A stretch of DNA of 36,299 bases from an uncultured Collinsella sp. (GTDB lineage Bacteria; Actinomycetota; Coriobacteriia; Coriobacteriales; Coriobacteriaceae): NCBI GenBank assembly GCA_900543515.1, contig UQRW01000023.1, positions 1 to 36,299 on the forward strand, in the 5' to 3' direction. The notes under the pieces were generated by a model. That model ran no database searches. It was not told the origin of the DNA and was given only the letters and a program-made list of their open reading frames with translations. The position numbers were made by a program, and so were the translations under genes. Shown here in pieces: positions 30,789 through 36,299 of the stretch (the stretch's first letter is position 1; every line of letters starts with the position of its first letter).

Positions 30789-32407
30789 TGACCGACGTGC
30801 GCGAGGCTGCGCAGGGCTTGATTGAGTATGCCATCCATCGATCGATGATCGGCCAGGACGATCGCATCTGGGCCTACAACACCATTCTCGAGTGCATCGG
30901 CGCCACGGGTCCGGCGCTCGACATGGCCTGGGCGCTCCAGGTCGAGAAACTCTCGTTCTTGCACCCCGATACACTCCCCAATTTTGACCTGGAGGGCACG
31001 CTTGCCGCGCTTTCCGAGGCCGCCGTTGTCAACGGTGCCGCCGAGGACACGGCATCGGGCCGCGACCGCATCGCCATGCGCATCATGGGCGTGCTGATGC
31101 CGAGGCCTTCGGTTGTAAACGAGGAATTCAACGGCCGCATGGGCGTCAACGAGCCCCGCGCCGCGACCGACTGGTTCTACGGCCTGTGCTGTGACGCCGG
31201 TTACGTGCGCCGCGCCGCCATCGCGCGCAACATCAAATGGAGCACTTCCACCAACTGGGGTGACCTGGAGATCACCATCAACCTGTCAAAGCCCGAAAAG
31301 GACCCGCGCGATATTGCCGCGGCCGGTGCCGCCAAAAACACAGGCGAGAAGTATCCCGCCTGTCAGCTCTGCATCGAAAACGAGGGCTACCCCGGACGCT
31401 CCGCCGCAGCCGACGGCGGCGCTCACCCCGCCCGCCAGAACCTGCGCATTATCCCCATCCAGCTCGACGGCGAGCGCTGGGGTTTCCAGTACAGCCCGTA
31501 TGCGTATTTTAACGAACACTGCATTGCTATGAGCTCCGAGCATCGCCCGATGCACGTGGACCGCAAGGGCCTGACCTGCCTGCTCGACTTTGTCGACCTG
31601 TTCCCGCACTACTTTATTGGCTCCAACGCCGACCTGCCCATCGTGGGCGGCTCGATTCTGTCGCACGACCACTTCCAGGGCGGCGCGCACGAGTTCCCCA
31701 TGATGCACGCCGCCGAGGTCTCGCAGTTTAGCGTACCCGGTTTTGACCAGGTCAGCGGTACCGTGCTGCGGTGGCCGCTCTCGGTGCTGCGCCTGCGCTC
31801 GCATGACCGCGCTCAGCTGCTCGACGCTGCCGAGAAGATTATCCTCGCCTGGCGCGAGTGGACCGATGAGTCGGTGGGCGTCATCGCGCACACAGCCGAC
31901 GGCGTGGCGCACAACACTGTGACGCCCGTCATCCGCCGCGTCGACTCCCGCGGCAATGCCGGTGGCGATATCTACGAGGCTTATCTGGCGCTTCGCTGCA
32001 ACATCACGACCGATGAGCATCCGCTGGGCGTATTCCACCCGCATGCCGAGTATCACCACATTAAAAAGGAGAACATTGGCCTGATCGAGGTCATGGGCCT
32101 GGCCATTCTTCCGCCGCGCTTGGTTCCCGAGCTTGGCGCCGTTCGCGAGCATCTGCTGGCAGCCAAGGTCGATACCAGCTACGACCTTGCCGGTGCGCTC
32201 GAGGGCGACGACCTTTGCCGCAGCCACACCGCATGGGCCGAGGACGTCTTTGCTCGCCGCGCCGACGAGCTTACGGCGGATAACGCCATCGATATCCTGC
32301 ACGAGGAGGTCGGCGTGGTGTTTGGCCACGTGCTCGACAACGCCGGCGTCTTTAAGTGGGACGAAGCCGGCCGCGCCGCCCAACAGCGCTTTATCGACTC
32401 ACTGTAA
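30779..32407 (+). CDS. galT: UDP-glucose-hexose-1-phosphate uridylyltransferase, class II
   Basis: Exchanges galactose 1-phosphate for glucose 1-phosphate on UDP. At 542 residues it is the long class II GalT common in low-GC and gut bacteria, unrelated in length to the ~350-residue E. coli type. Recognisable regions are ATDWFYGLCCDAGYVRRAAI, TINLSKPEKDPRDIA, YPACQLCIENEGYPGR and ILSHDHFQGGAHEFPMMHA, plus the FHPHAEYHHIKKENIGLIEV end region. ATG 30779 overlaps the galK stop by ten bases; ATG 30788 is the alternative. No galE (UDP-galactose 4-epimerase) is in the window, so the cycle must be completed elsewhere. A strong terminator follows. Confidence 0.93.
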   Translation: MAVMTDVREAAQGLIEYAIHRSMIGQDDRIWAYNTILECIGATGPALDMAWALQVEKLSFLHPDTLPNFDLEGTLAALSEAAVVNGAAEDTASGRDRIAMRIMGVLMPRPSVVNEEFNGRMGVNEPRAATDWFYGLCCDAGYVRRAAIARNIKWSTSTNWGDLEITINLSKPEKDPRDIAAAGAAKNTGEKYPACQLCIENEGYPGRSAAADGGAHPARQNLRIIPIQLDGERWGFQYSPYAYFNEHCIAMSSEHRPMHVDRKGLTCLLDFVDLFPHYFIGSNADLPIVGGSILSHDHFQGGAHEFPMMHAAEVSQFSVPGFDQVSGTVLRWPLSVLRLRSHDRAQLLDAAEKIILAWREWTDESVGVIAHTADGVAHNTVTPVIRRVDSRGNAGGDIYEAYLALRCNITTDEHPLGVFHPHAEYHHIKKENIGLIEVMGLAILPPRLVPELGAVREHLLAAKVDTSYDLAGALEGDDLCRSHTAWAEDVFARRADELTADNAIDILHEEVGVVFGHVLDNAGVFKWDEAGRAAQQRFIDSL

Positions 32408-32454
32408 TGGTCCCTTGGGGACGGAGGAAAACAGATCATTTCGTCTTCAAGACA

Positions 32455-32494
32455 ACGGCGCCCGCCGGCAACATCGCCGACGGGCGCCGTTTTT
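32455..32494 (+). terminator. Terminator of the galK-galT operon
   Basis: ACGGCGCCCG at 32455-32464 pairs with CGGGCGCCGT at 32481-32490, with further pairing inside the loop, and is followed by TTTT. It begins 47 nt after the galT stop. Confidence 0.85.
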
Positions 32495-32498
32495 GAGT

Positions 32499-32569
32499 GT
32501 AGTCATTGGGGTCATTCTTAAGGGGCGTTCTTAAACGACTAGTCATTAAAGAGCGTCCCCAATGACTAC
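32499..32569. repeat. Palindromic intergenic repeat (GTAGTCATTGGGG type), copy 2
   Basis: GTAGTCATTGGGG at 32499-32511 is perfectly mirrored at 32557-32569, with further imperfect pairing (CATTCTTAA, AAGAGCGTC) inside. It is clearly related to 1741-1802. It follows the galT terminator. Confidence 0.65.
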
Positions 32570-32610
32570 TTGCAACCAAGGCAACGCCGGTGTCTTGGCA
32601 ACGACAGCGA

Positions 32611-32708
32611 AAACGCCCCTAAGCGAGCAAGGTGACGTGAAAGAGGAGGGCATTGACCTTTTGGTCATGCCCGACGATTGAACGTCAGATTGCCGCTTAG
32701 GGGCGTTT
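32611..32708 (+). repeat. Tandem-G.A hairpin element, copy 3 (clearest)
   Basis: The outer arm AAACGCCCCTAAGCG (32611-32625) is perfectly complementary to 32694-32708. Inside, TGACGT pairs with ACGTCA. The core GAAAGAGGAG faces CGACGATTGA as G.A, A.G, A-T, A-T, G.A, A.G, G-C, G.A, A.G, G-C. The tip is GGGCA/TGCCC, one bulged T and TGACC-TTTT-GGTCA. All of this holds only for the forward strand. It lies 40 bp beyond the stop codon of the reverse-strand kinase gene. The same core occurs at 14107 and 34858 and, diverged, at 1550. Confidence 0.7.
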
Positions 32709-32721
32709 GCAGCGTCGCGCC

Positions 32722-32749
32722 GTTACGCGGTTTGGTAAAACCGCGTAAC
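32722..32749 (-). terminator. 12-bp perfect hairpin directly after the tagatose-6-phosphate kinase stop
   Basis: GTTACGCGGTTT and AAACCGCGTAAC enclose a 4-nt loop, starting one base after the stop codon. There is no T-run, so it may protect the mRNA 3' end or work with the element beyond it rather than terminate alone. Confidence 0.5.
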
Positions 32750-32750
32750 C

Positions 32751-33686
32751 CTACAGTTCAGTCACGACAACGCTGTTGTAGACCTCGTCCCAACGGTCCA
32801 TGACCAGGTGGCCGGTCTTGGGATCCATGGCGTTGAGCTTGCCGCAGGTATTGGCGGTCTTGAGCACCGTGACGTCGTCGGCACCAGCAGCAATGGCATG
32901 CGCAAAGCCGGCGATGGTCGAGTCACCGGAACCCGTCGCGTTCACAGCCGCAATCGCGGGCGTCTTGGCGCGGAACGCGCGGCCCTCATGGAAGCCCACC
33001 GAACCGGCGGCGCCCATCGAAACGACAACCCAGGGAATACCGGCAAAGCGGCTATCGGCGGCAAGCGCCTCGCGCAGGGCATCAACATCATCGGTCGTAA
33101 AGGACGTACCCAGCAGGCCGTTAATCTCGGTCAGGTTGGGCTTTACGAGCTCAGGCTTAGCGTCGGACTCCAGCGCGGCCTCCAGCGATGCACCCGAGGT
33201 GTCGAGCAGCACCTTGGCGCCCGCCTCCTCGGCGATCTTGACGAGCTCGGCATAGTAGCCGGCATCGACGCCGCGCGGCAGCGAGCCCGAAAGCGTCACA
33301 ACGTCCGCCTTCGCTGCAAGCTCGGCAAACTTGGCCGTAAAGGCCTCGAGCTCGGCCGGGGCGATCTGCGGGCCGCTCTCCAGCAGCTCGGTCTGATTAC
33401 CCTCGTGCAGAATATTCAGGCAAATGCGCGTCTCACCGGCGATGGGCACAAAGTCATTCTTGACGCCATCGGCATCCATAAGCTCGGCCATATAGGCACC
33501 CATGTGGCCGCCGAGCAGACCGGTCGCGAGCACATCGTCGCCCAACTGCAGCAGCACACGGCTCACGTTGAGGCCCTTGCCGCCAGCAGTCTTTTCGGGC
33601 GTCACGCGGTTAACATCGTCGATGATCAGCTTGTCGAGCTGATAGCGCGTATCAATCGACGGGTTCATGGTAACGGTCAGAATCAT
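32751..33686 (-). CDS. lacC: PfkB-family sugar kinase, probable tagatose-6-phosphate kinase
   Basis: Phosphorylates tagatose 6-phosphate to tagatose 1,6-bisphosphate; 1-phosphofructokinase (FruK) is the alternative. The 311-residue protein has the LacC/FruK start ILTVTMNPSIDTRYQLDKL, the substrate motif KTAGGKGLNVSRVL near residue 40, SGSLPRG near 130, VKPNLTEIN near 180 and the C-terminal anion-hole/ATP signature NATGSGDSTIAGF near 250 with catalytic Asp. The start at 33686 has CAGGAG upstream. It lies 53 bp after the aldose epimerase gene and on the same strand as lacA and lacB, and the class II aldolase could act next. These neighbours favour the tagatose role. Confidence 0.85.
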   Translation of the reverse strand: MILTVTMNPSIDTRYQLDKLIIDDVNRVTPEKTAGGKGLNVSRVLLQLGDDVLATGLLGGHMGAYMAELMDADGVKNDFVPIAGETRICLNILHEGNQTELLESGPQIAPAELEAFTAKFAELAAKADVVTLSGSLPRGVDAGYYAELVKIAEEAGAKVLLDTSGASLEAALESDAKPELVKPNLTEINGLLGTSFTTDDVDALREALAADSRFAGIPWVVVSMGAAGSVGFHEGRAFRAKTPAIAAVNATGSGDSTIAGFAHAIAAGADDVTVLKTANTCGKLNAMDPKTGHLVMDRWDEVYNSVVVTEL

Positions 33687-33739
33687 GTTGAACTCCTGTT
33701 CCGGGGCGGCATGACCCGCCCCAAACATACGATAACTCG

Positions 33740-34621
33740 TTAAAGGATCTCGATCTCAAAGCCGCGGGTGACGGTCTCTCCCGGCTTGGCCACCAGGCAG
33801 CCACGCTTGTGCTCCAGGATATCGTCCTCGTCGGAGCAGGTGGACAGACCACCCCACGGTTCAACAGCCACAAAGTCGCCCTCGGGCTTGCTCCACACAA
33901 TCAGGTACGGCATATCGGGGAACGTCAGGCGCACGCCCTTGTCCTCGGTTTTCTTGGTCAGCGTAACCACGCGGCTCTCGAGCACGTCGAAGATGGTCTC
34001 CGCGAAGTCAAAGAGTTCATGGGTAAGCGGCAGGTTCTGGCCGATCATGGGGTTCTTGCTGCGATGCTCAACATCAATCAGGCCCGTCGAGGGAACGGCA
34101 GTACAGAGCTCGGTGGCCTCACGCTGCTCAAAACGGAGCTCATAATCGTCATAGGACTCGCCCTCGTCGAGCGGGCACTTAAAGCCGGGGTGACCGCCCA
34201 CAAAGAACGGCATGTCCTCGGTGCCCTCATTGGTCACCTCGTACGACACGGCCACCTTTTCCGAATCGATCGTATAACGAGCAACGATCTTAAACGGATA
34301 CGGGTACTGCTCGAGCAACTCGGCATGGTCGGTAGAGCTTAGGCTCAGCGCAACCATGTTGTCGCTCTGTTCCTCGAGCTTCCACTCCTGTTTGCGCGCA
34401 AAGCCGTGGCGGGCGAGCTTTACCTCGCGGCCGCCCATGGTCGTTGCGTGACCGTCACGAAGGCCACCGCAGATCGGGAAACAAATGGGCGCCTGCCCCG
34501 ACCAGACCGCCGGATCACCCTGCCACAGGTACTCACGGCCGTTGGCCGCAATAGAAGTGAACGAGCCGCCCGCCGTGCTCAGTGCTACGCGGATAGAACC
34601 GTTATCAAGAACAAACTCCAT
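33740..34621 (-). CDS. Aldose 1-epimerase family protein (LacX-like)
   Basis: A 293-residue galactose-mutarotase-fold protein. It contains AALSTAGGSFTSI-like N-terminal strands, WSGQAPICFPICGGLRDG near residue 50, RHGFARKQEW near 75, FFVGGHPGFKCPL near 150 and VEPWGGLSTCSDEDD near 255. The conserved catalytic His (HPGF) and Glu (VEPW) positions are visible. This combination and length match LacX, a protein of unknown precise role in lactococcal tagatose operons, more than the larger GalM. It probably interconverts anomers of a sugar or sugar phosphate. The start has AAGGGAAGG upstream. It is the first gene of a two-gene unit with the PfkB kinase. Confidence 0.85.
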   Translation of the reverse strand: MEFVLDNGSIRVALSTAGGSFTSIAANGREYLWQGDPAVWSGQAPICFPICGGLRDGHATTMGGREVKLARHGFARKQEWKLEEQSDNMVALSLSSTDHAELLEQYPYPFKIVARYTIDSEKVAVSYEVTNEGTEDMPFFVGGHPGFKCPLDEGESYDDYELRFEQREATELCTAVPSTGLIDVEHRSKNPMIGQNLPLTHELFDFAETIFDVLESRVVTLTKKTEDKGVRLTFPDMPYLIVWSKPEGDFVAVEPWGGLSTCSDEDDILEHKRGCLVAKPGETVTRGFEIEIL

Positions 34622-34857
34622 AGGAGCCTTCCCTTTCTTACGACAGCCCGCCAAGTCAATAGGGCTGATAGAAAACCGGCCCGCGCCCTCTCACAGAAAC
34701 GCGAGCCGTCAATTGAAAAGCTGCAGAATGCCGGGTACCACCAAGAGCGAAGCACTCAAGCCAAGCAAGCAAACGTGTTATCGGAGCAGCTCGCCGTACC
34801 AGAACACTTCGCAACAACAGGGGCGATCTCACAGGTCACTCAAACGTCAGCGAGCGA

Positions 34858-34951
34858 CGCTCAGGTGCCCTAGGTCGCCGCGAAAGAGGAGCGACGCGTA
34901 CTTCATGTACGCGAGCGACGGTTTGAGCGGCGAGATGGGGTGCCTGAGCGC
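34858..34951 (+). repeat. Tandem-G.A hairpin element, copy 4
   Basis: The outer arm CGCTCAGGTGCCC pairs with GGGTGCCTGAGCG through two G.T wobbles on the forward strand. Next come TCGCCGC/GCGGCGA, then the core GAAAGAGGAG facing CGACGGTTTGA (one insertion and one substitution relative to copy 3), then CGCGTAC-TTCAT-GTACGCG. Outer and inner helices share no sequence with the other copies, but their pairing is conserved. It lies just past the lacB terminator. The remaining gap up to the LacX-like gene (34622-34857) holds its promoter and no other gene. Confidence 0.65.
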
Positions 34952-34962
34952 AGCGTCGACCG

Positions 34963-34991
34963 GTCCGGCGTTCGGCAGAACGCCGGAACCT
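34963..34991 (-). terminator. Hairpin at the end of lacB
   Basis: GGTCCGGCGTTC and GAACGCCGGAACC form a near-perfect 12-bp stem with a GGCA loop, 3 nt after the lacB stop codon. No T-run follows on the reverse strand. Confidence 0.6.
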
Positions 34992-34993
34992 AA

Positions 34994-35518
34994 TTAGTCG
35001 TGATACTCGCCGCGGTCCCACTTCTCGAGGAACTCGTCAAAGAAGTGCGGGTCAGCCTGAGCCTCGGCGTCGGCCTTGTTGCAGGCATCGATCTTGGCGA
35101 TCAGGGCGTCGTGCTCGGGAGTCTTCTCGTAGGGCTCCTCCAGGAAGGCAAGCATGATATCGGCCATCAGGAACTCGCCGGTGATCTTGCCGCCAAAGCC
35201 CACGATGTTGGCGTTGAGCTCGCGACGGGCATACAGGGCAGAGGTCATGTCGCGGACCAGGGCGCAACGGGCGCCGGGAACCTTGTTGACGGCGTTGGTG
35301 ATGCCGATGCCGGTGCCGCACAGGGCCACGCCAAAGTCGGCCTTGCCGCTGGCAACGGCCTCGCCCACGGCCTTGCCGTAGATGGGATAGTGCGTACGGG
35401 TGTGGCTGTAGGTGCCGCAGTCGAGCACCTTGTAGCCAGCCTGCTCCAGGCGGTCGGCCAGATAGATCTTCTCGTCCGTAACGATATGGTCGCAACCGAT
35501 TGCGATGGTCTTCTTCAT
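34994..35518 (-). CDS. lacB: Galactose-6-phosphate isomerase subunit LacB
   Basis: With LacA it converts galactose 6-phosphate to tagatose 6-phosphate. The 174-residue protein belongs to the RpiB/LacAB fold: IAIGCDHIVTDEK at the start, GTYSHTRTHYPIYG near residue 40, the active-site CGTGIGITNAVNKVPG near 68, RDMTSALYARRELNAN near 90 and the LacB-specific tail PHFFDEFLEKWDRGEYHD. That tail separates it from ribose-5-phosphate isomerase. The start has AAGGACGTT upstream. It is the second gene of a lacA-lacB pair, with a 63-bp gap. Confidence 0.95.
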   Translation of the reverse strand: MKKTIAIGCDHIVTDEKIYLADRLEQAGYKVLDCGTYSHTRTHYPIYGKAVGEAVASGKADFGVALCGTGIGITNAVNKVPGARCALVRDMTSALYARRELNANIVGFGGKITGEFLMADIMLAFLEEPYEKTPEHDALIAKIDACNKADAEAQADPHFFDEFLEKWDRGEYHD

Positions 35519-35581
35519 CAGAACGTCCTTTCGTCTGAATTCACAAGTTGAGGTAGAAGTTCGAGTTCTCGGTGGCTCTCG

Positions 35582-36010
35582 TTAGGCCATCTTGTTGAGC
35601 ATGTCGACACGGATCTGGTGACGGCCGCCGGCGTACTGTGCACGCAGGAACTCGCGGGCGATCTTCTTGGCGACCTCGGTGCCCACAACGCCCGGGCCCA
35701 TGGTGACCATGCGCGAGCCGTTGTGCTCGCGGGTCATGTAAGCGGAACGCTCGTCGGAAATGTTGGCGACGACCATGCCCTTGATCTTGACGGCGGCCAT
35801 ATAGGAGCCGACGCCGTACTTATCGAATGCAAAGCCCTGGGAATCCTTGTGCTCCAGCAGGTCCTTGGCAACGGCGGTCGCGGAATCGACAAAGTCCGCG
35901 GCAGGGGTCTCGGAATAGTCGACGACCTCGTGACCGTCGGCGATGAGCATCTCCTTGATGGACTCCTTCATCGACATACCGTCGGCATCGGAAGCGATTA
36001 CAACCCTCAT
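35582..36010 (-). CDS. lacA: Galactose-6-phosphate isomerase subunit LacA
   Basis: Partner of LacB in galactose-6-phosphate isomerisation. At 142 residues it has the standard length: VVIASDADGMSMKESIKEML at the start, FAFDKYGVGSYMAAVKIKGM near residue 60, SDERSAYMTREHNGSRMVTM near 87 and the C-terminal AGGRHQIRVDMLNKMA. The RpiB active-site Cys (CGTG in LacB) is replaced (KYGVG), as expected for the LacA subunit. The start follows AAGGAGG. It is the first gene of the reverse-strand unit; an upstream palindrome array probably controls it. No phosphotransferase genes that would supply galactose 6-phosphate are inside the window. Confidence 0.94.
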   Translation of the reverse strand: MRVVIASDADGMSMKESIKEMLIADGHEVVDYSETPAADFVDSATAVAKDLLEHKDSQGFAFDKYGVGSYMAAVKIKGMVVANISDERSAYMTREHNGSRMVTMGPGVVGTEVAKKIAREFLRAQYAGGRHQIRVDMLNKMA

Positions 36011-36067
36011 GACATCCTCCTTGAGAGATACGCAGGTGCGTAGTTTCTGTTTGGAAGTGTTGAATCG

Positions 36068-36180
36068 CGTTCAGGTCCGGGCATCTGAACGTGCGGTTCT
36101 TCACTGTTCGTGTTTATTTGAACACATTCGAACACCGACTGCAACAATAATTTGTTTATCTTTGTTCTTTTTTGAACAAA
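36068..36180. promoter_or_regulatory. GTTC/GAAC palindrome array upstream of lacA
   Basis: Three inverted repeats with the same half site lie 58-170 bp before the lacA start: CGTTCAG/CTGAACG (36068-36091), TGTTC-N10-GAACA (36105-36124) and TTTGTTC-N6-GAACAAA (36161-36180). An extra GAACAC half site is at 36129. The region is AT-rich. It looks like a multi-site operator, with a DeoR/LacR-type repressor the leading candidate. Confidence 0.6.
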
Positions 36181-36249
36181 CACCATTCACGGATGATTGC
36201 TGACCGTTTGAGCCCGGCGCGGACGTAGCGCCCACGTGTTCAACAATCA

Positions 36250-36274
36250 AAACCACCCCTAAAAGGGGTGGTTT
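36250..36274. terminator. Terminator of a gene beyond the window edge
   Basis: AAACCACCCCT and AGGGGTGGTTT form an 11-bp perfect stem with a 3-nt loop, with A- and T-runs on the two sides. It can work in either direction; the gene it serves lies to the right, outside the window. The final 25 bases contain AAGGGTATAACCCTT, a further small palindrome. Confidence 0.7.
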
Positions 36275-36299
36275 GCTCTTAGGGTATAACCCTTGGATT

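Overview
This looks like a chromosomal segment of a gut Coriobacteriia, most likely Collinsella or a close relative. That is an inference from high-GC coding sequence, membrane-anchored LuxR regulators beside catabolic genes, and dispersed palindromic intergenic repeats; no rRNA or tRNA confirms it. I see no prophage, plasmid gene, CRISPR array or transposase.

Layout. 1-2.7 kb: a repeat-rich stretch, a type I DAHP synthase and a GNAT acetyltransferase. 2.7-3.6 kb: decayed genes, including the C-terminal part of a YegI-like (COG4248) protein kinase. 3.6-5.7 kb: an agmatine deiminase divergent from a GAF-like LuxR regulator. 6-7.3 kb: a lower-GC AAA ATPase/DUF4143 gene preceded by three 23-bp tandem repeats. 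7.5-10.6 kb: an amidohydrolase and a MATE exporter. 10.9-19.7 kb: a putrescine carbamoyltransferase - APC antiporter - agmatine deiminase operon followed by a second APC permease, bracketed by two paralogous 7-TM LuxR regulators. 20-23 kb: a BceAB-type ABC transporter. 23.2-24.2 kb: a Nudix-Vsr fusion protein. 24.9-36 kb: galactose and tagatose metabolism (class II aldolase, DeoR regulator, LacI regulator, galK-galT, aldose epimerase, tagatose-6-phosphate kinase, lacB, lacA), interrupted by an A-type flavoprotein.

How the genes work together. Agmatine is deiminated to N-carbamoylputrescine, which PTC converts to putrescine and carbamoyl phosphate while an antiporter exchanges putrescine for agmatine. 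The ATP-forming carbamate kinase is not in the window. Galactose can enter the Leloir route (galM, galK, galT) and galactose-6-phosphate the tagatose route (lacAB, lacC, class II aldolase). A LacI operator triplet between lacI and galK and a GTTC/GAAC palindrome array upstream of lacA suggest separate control of the two routes.

Most unusual signals. (1) A four-copy family of long imperfect hairpins of about 85-100 nt placed just after stop codons. On one strand only, their central mismatches resolve into tandem G.A/A.G pairs, while the flanking helices differ in sequence between copies. (2) A Nudix hydrolase fused to a very-short-patch-repair endonuclease. (3) An agmatine deiminase paralog with an altered WxRDxGP motif and a 25-residue acidic insertion. 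(4) Two uncharacterised small ORFs flanking the second APC permease, one overlapping its start codon.
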